Source of the DNA: Bacteroidales bacterium UBA5349
Lineage (GTDB): Bacteria > Bacteroidota > Bacteroidia > Bacteroidales > Tenuifilaceae
Assembly: GCA_002410065.1 (NCBI GenBank)
Contig: DHQB01000027.1
Location: 156,579-220,578, forward strand
Length of the DNA stretch: 64,000 nucleotides
Reading direction: 5' to 3'
Shown here: positions 34,701-41,941 of the stretch, in pieces
Layout: the number at the start of each line of letters is the position of its first letter
How positions within the stretch are numbered: position 1 is the first letter of the stretch
Notes under the pieces: generated by a model
Databases searched by the model: none
What the model was told of the DNA's origin: nothing
Seen by the model: the letters and a program-made list of their open reading frames with translations, nothing else
Position numbers and translations under genes: made by a program

Positions 34701-36491
34701 ACAAGGTAAAGGTTCTGTACTCCAAACAAAGCCCTTGCTTATCGTTGGAGCACCACCATCTTTTGTAATTCTTGCCGATACATTAGCCGTATTTGGGGTT
34801 ATGGATTGAGGATTCGAAAGTTTTAGTGAAGGTTGAGTAATATTGCTTTTTATACACCTTATGGACATTCCGTAATTTTCTGGCAACTCTAAATCCAAAA
34901 TGGACTGGGTATCGTTAGCTAACATATACGAAGCATTGATTGCCTTAAGCCACCACTGTCCTATGTTTCCAAGACCGAAGTATTTAAAATTACCATTAGG
35001 ATCGTAAAAACCTCCGGGGTAAGCCGAAAAACCACTAAAATTATTGGCTCCTGTGTTGGGTGCTTCCCATCTGGGGTGAGGATTTTGGCCATCAATTCGG
35101 CGAGACTTGAGGGCACCCCCTGCAACATCTATACCGCCTAACATATTGGTAAGTTGGTTCAAATCTTCATTGCTTGGCATAACCCAGCCAGTGGGACAAA
35201 GGCCACGCGAATCGCGGGTTGCATAGTGGTTGTATAGTAAACCATAGTTGGCAAGCATGGCGGAATCGGTGTCAATACCGGCAATTTCCGAATAAGGATA
35301 TAGCGTATATGCGCCCTTGGCTATAGTATCCCATTCAGGATGAGAAAGATTTGTAATTATAGGTGAACCATCTCTGTAATGGGTAACTTTTAGGTTTTGG
35401 GCCATCCAAACTCTGTTCCCAATTCGAGTAGTGTTGTAGGTGTTGGTGTCAATATCGGTAAGCGTTACTGTTCCAAAATTTCCTGCAAAGTTTATATTTT
35501 CATCAGCAGAAACATCCTCGTTAAGATTAACCGTTGGGGTACGGATGTAGGTTGTATCGCTGTTAAGCCTAATCCAATTGTTAAAGCCTTTAATCTGATC
35601 GCTAAATCCACCAACAGCAAAGCCTCCTCTGTTTCCCTTTGTGGTATCTTCGAATAGATTGATTTTTACGCTATCGGGGTGGATAGTAATAAAATTTTGT
35701 ACCGTTTTGGTTTGATCGCTAAATCCCCCAACAGCAAATCCGCCTCTGTTTCCCTTTTTAGATTGAAGTATGTTAAACTGTACTTCATCGGGCATAATGC
35801 TCATATATAATGAACCCTCAGACTTTATTTGATCGCTAAATCCGCCAACAGCAAAGCCTCCGCGGTTTCCCTTTATTCCATCTTCTTGAGCAACATTAAC
35901 AACAGCACCCGATTCGTAAACGGCAAAAACCACTTGATCCGTTGAGTTACGCACCACAAAGATTGGATCTTCAGGTGTTCGCCCCTGCTGTGCAGCAACC
36001 TCCACTTTATCGGGATCAATATATATTTGTGAGGTTGATACCCATCCTTGGCCATTATGCCAAAGGGTTTGACCGATTGTTCCCACGCCATCAATCTCAG
36101 AATTTGTGAATAGCGCATAGGGCACTGATAGTAGAGGACTAGTGTTTATTAACGTAAAGTTGTTTTCGCTTGGGAGTTTGGCTTCTAATTTTATGTGAAG
36201 TTCTTTTTGCCATTGAATTGACGAAAAGTTATTATCAGCATCGATGCTCCCAACAACAATATTTGCTATACCCTTCGGGTCTGTTGTGGTACTGTGAGTT
36301 TCGGAGAATACAACTGTACCACCCTCTTGCACTGAAATTATTGAGATTTTAATGTTTACATCCTGATTGTAAAGGGTCATGCCCGTACCATCTTTAAATG
36401 CCACCTGCATATTAAAGGTTGTAGGAACTTGTGCAAATGCAATAGCTAGTACTGCAATAAGTTGCAGAAGGGTGAGAAAGTATTTCTTCAT
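31728..36491 (-). CDS. Large secreted protein with four FISUMP domains
   Basis: The 1587 residues begin with a signal peptide (KKYFLTLLQLIAVLAIAFAQ). The N-terminal 330 residues include three 39-residue repeats with the core KGNRGGFAVGGFSDQ. Four copies of the Fibrobacter succinogenes major paralogous (FISUMP) domain follow, opening near residues 365, 660, 970 and 1410. Each begins VWMAQNL, CWMRENL, EWMAQNL or TWMGQNL, continues with ARG(L/I)CP(T/A)G(W/F) and AGG(K/A)(M/L)K blocks, and ends SVRCIK or similar. Fibronectin type III-like linkers (TYYIRAFATNEAGT, TKYYLRAYATNNQGT) separate them. No T9SS tail is seen; the chain ends at the last FISUMP domain. The ligand is unknown; a surface role is inferred. 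Confidence 0.85.
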   Translation of the reverse strand: MKKYFLTLLQLIAVLAIAFAQVPTTFNMQVAFKDGTGMTLYNQDVNIKISIISVQEGGTVVFSETHSTTTDPKGIANIVVGSIDADNNFSSIQWQKELHIKLEAKLPSENNFTLINTSPLLSVPYALFTNSEIDGVGTIGQTLWHNGQGWVSTSQIYIDPDKVEVAAQQGRTPEDPIFVVRNSTDQVVFAVYESGAVVNVAQEDGIKGNRGGFAVGGFSDQIKSEGSLYMSIMPDEVQFNILQSKKGNRGGFAVGGFSDQTKTVQNFITIHPDSVKINLFEDTTKGNRGGFAVGGFSDQIKGFNNWIRLNSDTTYIRTPTVNLNEDVSADENINFAGNFGTVTLTDIDTNTYNTTRIGNRVWMAQNLKVTHYRDGSPIITNLSHPEWDTIAKGAYTLYPYSEIAGIDTDSAMLANYGLLYNHYATRDSRGLCPTGWVMPSNEDLNQLTNMLGGIDVAGGALKSRRIDGQNPHPRWEAPNTGANNFSGFSAYPGGFYDPNGNFKYFGLGNIGQWWLKAINASYMLANDTQSILDLELPENYGMSIRCIKSNITQPSLKLSNPQSITPNTANVSARITKDGGAPTISKGFVWSTEPLPCIEINQGISFLYDALPFNTTIVGLAANATYYIRAFATNEAGTTYSNSIIITTTDFANCGTITDIDQNEYSTVVINDQCWMRENLKTTKLNDGSEIGTEWSLLGTPAYAMHEEPIYGAAYNGYTVALDNLCPAGWHVPSKDDFEDLITFLGGEEVAGGKLKETGDTHWYSPNTGATNESGFTGLPGGSYYGSYFAEMHDNGYWWTNTSQAGEDQVTNVFKLYLNKYDSTARVYTDDANSGQSVRCIWGQGLPLINTPYISNIGINSFSASSKVVDDGSDPEAPLTARGFVVGLTPDPTILNNAHHFSDPIIEVGEFAHSFTGLVPNTTYYVKAYASNGNGVKYSKAMLIKTYKAIITDIQGNQYFTTQIGEQEWMAQNLNTTQFNNSDEMATQADTSRNFYTFNPDPGVNAVNHGKLYSYSTILDARGICPTGFRLPYIEDWELVINTLGGQSIAGGKMKTIGTLGSGSWEAPNEGATNESGFSAVPAGFWSSWGYFEQNSFGASIWSLSESEYPNRNKVLTLVTYSAEATTNNNWGYDIQMNAEDALTVRCIKDTGIPILTTIPLDNFTNNSASSGGKIVYEGLSTITSVGLVWSQSPSPTLTDNLGSTSESVNDTFTSQITGLEIDTKYYLRAYATNNQGTGYGNQIEFKLPIESPEFEDFETGNFVSFWTQGETGWIIDNNLAGEGTFSARSQTIGHDQSASLSIFFKSIGGQVKFLRKVSSEDYSDILRFMVNGVEFGMWSGELDWEQVSFTIPAGATTLTWEYKKDYSVSSGSDCAWIDSIVFPPTRYPEVVIGTQTWMGQNLHTVNYANGDPINYIYAGNIPEPNVPYYTYHPNLNYWGHNYGMVYSHGVIKDARGLCPAGWRLPDNSDWTELFTFLGGVNLAGGKLKAVEMDIEGLWDSPNTGATNSSGFSAIPAGYQGSSGYYYGTPSGQPQEAYFWSATEVNQTANTVYSLTHDSEEVSELNLLGTDANSREDAVSVRCIKIP
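35590..35885 (-). repeat. Three 117-bp repeats in the FISUMP gene
   Basis: The same DNA block (plus strand CCAACAGCAAA...) recurs at 35611, 35728 and 35845, exactly 117 bases apart. It encodes three 39-residue units with core GNRGGFAVGGFSDQ followed by a variable strand with a hydrophobic-aspartate pattern. Confidence 0.8.
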
Positions 36492-36640
36492 GTTAATGGT
36501 TTTAGGGTGAAAGTGTTTTGATATGAATCAATTACGTGCAATTTATGCTAATTGTAAGAATCTGTCAAATAAAATTATGTTTTTTTTGAAAGCAGGAACA
36601 ATATTTTGATTAATAGTCTATTTGAGTAGGCAGATAGTGC

Positions 36641-37348
36641 TTATGGTGATTGTAATGAGAAGGGGACAGTTTTTAAAGGGGATATACCGGTTGGATTTAT
36701 TGAAACTTGAAACGGAATAATCTCAACTCCCTTACTGTGGGCTTCAACCAACAACTTAGCATAATCCGGATCGATGCTCCATGCTGGGGCAAAAACAGTA
36801 ACATCGTTACGCTGGATAATGTAAAGCATCACTGCACGTATGCCCGATTCCTTAACCCTTATTAGGGTTTGTAGATGTTTCTGTCCACGGGTAGTTTGGG
36901 CATCGGGGAAAAGAGCAAAATCGCCTTCCTTTAGGGTAACGTTTTTTACCTCAATAAAGCATTTTGAGCTATTGTTTTCAGCAAAAAGATCAAAGCGGCT
37001 ATCACCAAAAGTTATCTCGCGCTTTACATTGGTATAGCCCTCTAGGCCAGGAATTAACCCTACTTTTACCCACTCAAAGGCAACCAGGTTGGGTACAGAT
37101 GTATTTACGCCAACCCACCCGTTGTTAATTTTAATCATCTCCCACGTAAACTTGGTTTTACGTTTGGGGTCGTTTACAGGGGATAGGTAAACCTCTGCTC
37201 CCTCTTCAAGGCAACTTTTCATCGATCCTGAATTTGTGCAGTGTGCAGTTACCGTTTCGCCGCTATCCAACAATACATCAGCCAAAAATCGCTTGTATCG
37301 CTTTATAAGGTGTCCGGCAACTAAGGGAAGAGGGAAATTAATATGCAT
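36641..37348 (-). CDS. sfsA: Sugar fermentation stimulation protein homolog SfsA
   Basis: The 235-residue protein matches SfsA over its full length. Seen are LIKRYKRFLADVLLDSG near the start, TAHCTNSGSMKSCLEEGAEVYLS, the RFDLFAENN segment followed by CFIEVKNVTLKEG, which resembles a PD-(D/E)xK nuclease-like core (D...ExK), and FPDAQTTRGQKHLQTL. The E. coli protein was linked to maltose metabolism and binds DNA, but its biochemical role is unsettled. The ATG lies one base after the stop of the APC permease gene, so the two are an operon here. Confidence 0.93.
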   Translation of the reverse strand: MHINFPLPLVAGHLIKRYKRFLADVLLDSGETVTAHCTNSGSMKSCLEEGAEVYLSPVNDPKRKTKFTWEMIKINNGWVGVNTSVPNLVAFEWVKVGLIPGLEGYTNVKREITFGDSRFDLFAENNSSKCFIEVKNVTLKEGDFALFPDAQTTRGQKHLQTLIRVKESGIRAVMLYIIQRNDVTVFAPAWSIDPDYAKLLVEAHSKGVEIIPFQVSINPTGISPLKTVPFSLQSP

Positions 37349-37349
37349 T

Positions 37350-39473
37350 TTACTTTTTATCTATATGGATATATATATCGAACAGGCTTTTAATTCCCTT
37401 AGGTTCACCAATTATTGTAATAATGTCGCCTTCAAGCAAAAGGGTATCACCCCTAGGGGTAAGCACTTTATCCTTTCGCTGTACCATAGCCACAAGCACA
37501 TCCTGAGGGAATCGAGTTTCTTTAAGCATCTTATTGATAAGGTGATCGGTGGTTGTATTTGAGAGAAGTTCGAGGGTAATATACCTATCGTTGTGCAACA
37601 AGTACTCCTTCATCTCACGCTCGTTAGTGGTTGAGCAGATATGCTCAACAAATTGCTTGCGTTCAACTATATCCATCAGACGCGAAAGTATCCGTAGCTG
37701 TAATTTCGGATTATCGGTTCTATTTAGCAGGAAGAAGAATATTCGAATGTTATCTTCTGAGGAAATTCCGCTTTTCTCTACGGGCTTCTCAACCCCAACA
37801 CTGGATGTTACAATATGGAGCATTGGCCTTTGCAGCGTATCCGACTTTCCGTATAGTATTGATACTCTTGGGATAACCAGCGCAGGATCAATGTTAGTAA
37901 CTTGAAAAAACTCATTCACTAGGTCTTGATGGCTGGAACCTTCTATTTTTGATGAGAAATCGGTAGAGACTTTGTTTACCAAATCTCTAAAGCTAATCCT
38001 ATCATTATCCAGTCTCGTAACCTGAGCCTGCACAACCATCTCGTCAAACGGATCGCCATCGCGTAACCCTTTTTCTTTAAGAATAAAAAGTAACTCGTTC
38101 TCAAGCCCAACATGCTGCTTTTGCCCGAGCAGCGCAAACCAGTGATAAATGGCCCCCTCGCGCTTTGCGTTTTTTTTAGAATAGTACCGGTACCAGAGCA
38201 GGGCAAAAGTCACAATTGCTGCGCTAAAGAGTATGGGGATCCATCCGGCATAGGCAATTAAAATTACCGACGAAACCATTCCAAATATTTGCATCCAAGG
38301 GTAAAAAGGTGAGTGATAGCCTGGATCGTAGGACTCTATTTTGCTGTTGCGCATAACTATCACCGCAAAATTTACTAGGAAGAATATAATAAACTTAAAT
38401 GCTCCAGCCATTTTTGCTATAACCTCAACATTAACGGTTATAATAAGAAATAGCATTAGTGCAGATGTTGCAATAATAGAGTAAACAGGTGTTTTATATT
38501 TGCCAACATAGGTAAAAATCGATGGAAGCACCTTATCGCGGGCCATGGCCATTGGGTAGCGCGAAGCCGACATTAATCCTCCATTTGCTGTAGTGGCAAA
38601 GGCGGCAATGGCAGCACCAATAATTAGAATACCTGCAATTTTTATGGGAATAATTTTAAAAACAGCATGAGCGGCTGTCCATGCAGGGGTTACATCACTC
38701 ACAAAATCTGCTTTGGGAATTACCGAAACCATAATAAAAACACCACCAACATAAAGAATGGTTGTTACTATAAGTGAAAGGATCATCCCAAGGGGAATGT
38801 TTCGTTCGGGGTTTTTAACCTCTTCTGCAACGCTAGCTGCTTCGGTAAGGCCTAGATACGCCACATATACAAAAGCAGTTGTGGAAATTACGCCAGCAAA
38901 TCCATTTAAAAAAAACGGGGAATTATCGTTAATCGTTTCCTGTAGGTTAAGTCCAAAGATTGTTCTAAACCCTTCAACCAGGAAAAGCACCATTACCCCC
39001 ACCAGAAAGAAAACTAGGAAGTTTTGAAGTTTTGTGGTTTTCTTTGATCCTAAAATATTGATAAACATAAAAAGCAGGGTGAGTACAACTGCAATTATGC
39101 GGATTGGAAAATCGAAAAAGAGTGCAGTGTAAGCACCTATACCAACTAGCGCAAAGCAGGTTTTTAAAACCAGAGAGAAGTATGCGCCTATTCCTCCAAC
39201 GGTTCCCATCATGGGGCCAAGGCTTCTGTCGAGCAAAAAGTAAACTCCCCCAGAACGTGGGAGTGCAGTTGCCAGTTCGGCAACGCTAAGCATTGCTGGT
39301 AAAATAAGGATTGCAGCTAAAAGATAGGAAATAAAAACAGAAGGGCCAGTGTACTGAGAAGCCAAACCGGGTAAGAGAAAAAAACCTGAACTAATCATTG
39401 CTCCAGTGCTAAGGGCAAACACATCAACTAACCCAAGTTCCTTATTCAGCTTATTTTTTGGTTTACTGGTCAT
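37350..39473 (-). CDS. APC-superfamily permease with EIIA-like and RCK-C-like C-terminal domains
   Basis: The 707 residues start with about 12 membrane helices (residues 12-430) of the amino acid-polyamine-organocation type: ALSTGAMISSGFFLLPG on helix 1 and GLTEAASVAEEVKNPERNIP on the helix 6-7 loop. The cytoplasmic tail has an EIIA-type-2-like domain (about 480-630; MLHIVTSSVGVEKPVEK and FFLLNRTDNPKLQLRILSRL). A RCK-C-like domain ends the chain (TPRGDTLLLEGDIITIIGEP). Where PTS EIIA domains carry the phosphorylated His in a GxAIPH block, this protein reads DPALVIPR. The substrate is unknown, probably an amino acid. It is followed at once by sfsA. Confidence 0.85.
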   Translation of the reverse strand: MTSKPKNKLNKELGLVDVFALSTGAMISSGFFLLPGLASQYTGPSVFISYLLAAILILPAMLSVAELATALPRSGGVYFLLDRSLGPMMGTVGGIGAYFSLVLKTCFALVGIGAYTALFFDFPIRIIAVVLTLLFMFINILGSKKTTKLQNFLVFFLVGVMVLFLVEGFRTIFGLNLQETINDNSPFFLNGFAGVISTTAFVYVAYLGLTEAASVAEEVKNPERNIPLGMILSLIVTTILYVGGVFIMVSVIPKADFVSDVTPAWTAAHAVFKIIPIKIAGILIIGAAIAAFATTANGGLMSASRYPMAMARDKVLPSIFTYVGKYKTPVYSIIATSALMLFLIITVNVEVIAKMAGAFKFIIFFLVNFAVIVMRNSKIESYDPGYHSPFYPWMQIFGMVSSVILIAYAGWIPILFSAAIVTFALLWYRYYSKKNAKREGAIYHWFALLGQKQHVGLENELLFILKEKGLRDGDPFDEMVVQAQVTRLDNDRISFRDLVNKVSTDFSSKIEGSSHQDLVNEFFQVTNIDPALVIPRVSILYGKSDTLQRPMLHIVTSSVGVEKPVEKSGISSEDNIRIFFFLLNRTDNPKLQLRILSRLMDIVERKQFVEHICSTTNEREMKEYLLHNDRYITLELLSNTTTDHLINKMLKETRFPQDVLVAMVQRKDKVLTPRGDTLLLEGDIITIIGEPKGIKSLFDIYIHIDKK

Positions 39474-39611
39474 GCTGTAAAATTATTAAAAATAATTAAG
39501 TACATGTCTTAGCCTAGTTAAAATATGGCAACAATGTTTAAGCAATATTAAATTTTAGCTAAAAGATGGAAACAACATAAATACTCAAACAGCTGCTAGC
39601 CAATTAATACC

Positions 39612-39619
39612 TATCTTTG
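39612..39619 (+). promoter_or_regulatory. rnr: -7 box of rnr
   Basis: TATCTTTG fits the Bacteroidota -7 consensus and lies 20 bases before the rnr ATG, giving a leader of about 14 bases. A -33 TTG is not evident. Confidence 0.5.
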
Positions 39620-39639
39620 CATTAAGAAAATTTAAATCA

Positions 39640-41853
39640 ATGGTTAAAAAGAAAAAGAACAAAAAAGGCGAAGGCTTTAATAAGAATATGCTCGTAAAAT
39701 CGATTATGAGTGTTTTTGCAACTAATCCTTCTAAAAACTTAAATTACAAGGAATTATCGATTGAACTGGGTGCAAAAGACCCTACATCAAAAAGGCTTAT
39801 CAATGAATTATTATACGAATTAGCCGATCAGGGTGTACTAAAAGAGGTTTATAAAGGAAAATTTATGGTCTCAGTGCTATCTACTGCACTTGAGGGTGTT
39901 GTTGAGATGGAGGCTGATGGGAGTGCCTATGTAATTACCGACGATAATCAGGAGATTTTAGTATCGGAGCATAACCTAAACCATGCGCTGCATGGCGATA
40001 GGGTAAAGGTTGCATTAATCCCCAGGCGTAAGAGAAAACTAATGGAGGCCGAGGTGATAGAGGTAGTATCGCGTGCCAAACGTACTTTTGTTGGGCGTAT
40101 TGAGGTGGAGCGAAACTATGCATTTGTTATAGCCGATAATAAGCGTATGCCTTATGATATATTTATTCCAAACGATGGTATAGGCAAGGCAAAGACCGGG
40201 CAAAAGGTTATTGCAAGAATTACCGATTGGCCTAAGCATACAAAAAACCCGATGGGCGAAATTGTTGAGGTAATTGGTAACCCAGGGGTGCACGAGGTTG
40301 AGATGCATGCTATCCTTGCTGAGTTTGAGCTACCCTACCGTTTTCCTAAGGAGTTGGATGTTTATGCCGAGAAGATATCGGAAAAGATTACACAGGCTGA
40401 TTATAGCGAACGACGCGATTTTAGAGGTGTACCAACTTTTACTATCGACCCGGCAGATGCAAAAGATTTTGATGATGCTCTTTCAATCAGAAGGATTGAC
40501 GATAATACCTTTGAGATAGGAGTTCATATTGCTGATGTAACTCACTACGTTACACTTGATTCACCCATAGAGCATGAAGCTGTTGACCGAGCAACATCGG
40601 TTTATTTGGTTGATAGGTGCGTACCCATGCTACCCGAAAGACTTTCCAATTTTATTTGTTCGCTCAGGCCCAATGAGGAAAAGCTTTGCTTCTCAGCGGT
40701 TTTCGAGATGGACATAGAGGGGAATGTGCTTAAGGAATGGTTTGGCAGAACGGTTATTCTCTCTCAGCAGCGTTTTGCCTATGAGGAGGCACAAGAGGTA
40801 ATTGAAACTGGCAAAGGCGAAATGGAAACTGAGATTCTCACCCTCAACAGTATAGCTCAAAAACTAAGGCAAAAACGCCTTAAAGCAGGTGCAATAAATT
40901 TTGATAGGGCAGAGGTAAAATTTAATCTTGATGAAGCCGGAAAACCACTTGGCGTTTTCTTTACAGTACAAAAGGAGGCTAACCAACTTATTGAAGAGTT
41001 TATGCTATTGGCAAACCGGAGCGTGGCTGAGTTTATAGGAAGGGCCAAGGAGAAGCATAGCGCAAAACCCTTTGTTTATCGTGTACACGATAAGCCTAAT
41101 CCTGAAAAGTTTGACACTTTCCGAAGTTTTATTACCCGCTTTGGATATAATATTGAAGGGGGAACAGATAAGCAGATAAGCAAATCGCTCAATAAACTAC
41201 TTGCTGAGGTTAAGGGAAAAAAGGAGCAGAATCTTATCGAAACTCTAGCCCTTCGATCCATGGCAAAGGCACGGTACTCTGCAAACAACATAGGGCACTA
41301 TGGGCTTGGGTTCCCTTATTATTCGCACTTCACATCGCCCATCAGGCGATATCCTGATATGATGGCACATAGGCTCTTGGCACACTACCTTGCGGGAGGG
41401 AAACCAAAGGATGAGGATGAGATTGAACGCTTATGCAAGCATTCAACCGATATGGAGATTAGGGCTACCGATGCTGAGCGGGCATCAATTAAGTACAAGC
41501 AGGTTGAGTTTATGTCCGATAAAATTGGACAGCAATTTAGCGGTGTAATAACCGGCGTTACCAGTTTTGGCCTTTTTGTTGAACTTATCGAGAGCAAATG
41601 CGAAGGCTTGCTACCAATTAGGGAACTTACCGATGATTTTTATGAGTTCGACGAGGACAACTATTGCCTTGAAGGTCGTCAAAACAAAACAAAGTATCAA
41701 CTTGGCGATGAGTTAGAGGTTGAAGTTTGGCGCACAAACCTAGCAAAAAAGCAACTCGATTTTAGGCTTATAGAACAACCCGATTCGGAGAATGTAAAAG
41801 AAAAACCTATGAGGCCTTCAAAGCCTACCAATCCTAAGGCAAAAAGGAGGTAA
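39640..41853 (+). CDS. rnr: Ribonuclease R
   Basis: This 3'-to-5' processive exoribonuclease degrades structured RNA in the cytoplasm. It is 737 residues: a basic N-terminus (MVKKKKNKKGEG), a winged-helix-like RNase_R domain (residues 15-75), cold-shock domains, and the RNB catalytic domain from about 255. The metal-binding acidic cluster is TFTIDPADAKDFDDALSIRRI. The HFTSPIRRYPDMMAHRLL block lies further on. An S1 domain follows near 640 (FSGVITGVTSFGLFVELIES). The tail is Lys/Arg/Pro-rich. The M16 protease gene follows 88 bases later in the same direction and could share its transcript. Confidence 0.95.
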   Translation: MVKKKKNKKGEGFNKNMLVKSIMSVFATNPSKNLNYKELSIELGAKDPTSKRLINELLYELADQGVLKEVYKGKFMVSVLSTALEGVVEMEADGSAYVITDDNQEILVSEHNLNHALHGDRVKVALIPRRKRKLMEAEVIEVVSRAKRTFVGRIEVERNYAFVIADNKRMPYDIFIPNDGIGKAKTGQKVIARITDWPKHTKNPMGEIVEVIGNPGVHEVEMHAILAEFELPYRFPKELDVYAEKISEKITQADYSERRDFRGVPTFTIDPADAKDFDDALSIRRIDDNTFEIGVHIADVTHYVTLDSPIEHEAVDRATSVYLVDRCVPMLPERLSNFICSLRPNEEKLCFSAVFEMDIEGNVLKEWFGRTVILSQQRFAYEEAQEVIETGKGEMETEILTLNSIAQKLRQKRLKAGAINFDRAEVKFNLDEAGKPLGVFFTVQKEANQLIEEFMLLANRSVAEFIGRAKEKHSAKPFVYRVHDKPNPEKFDTFRSFITRFGYNIEGGTDKQISKSLNKLLAEVKGKKEQNLIETLALRSMAKARYSANNIGHYGLGFPYYSHFTSPIRRYPDMMAHRLLAHYLAGGKPKDEDEIERLCKHSTDMEIRATDAERASIKYKQVEFMSDKIGQQFSGVITGVTSFGLFVELIESKCEGLLPIRELTDDFYEFDEDNYCLEGRQNKTKYQLGDELEVEVWRTNLAKKQLDFRLIEQPDSENVKEKPMRPSKPTNPKAKRR

Positions 41854-41941
41854 TGTTTCTAAATGATAAACCATTACCCTAGAAAGGAATCTAAATCAAA
41901 CTCTATTAACAAATTAGCAATTAATTTAACTGAATTTTAGG

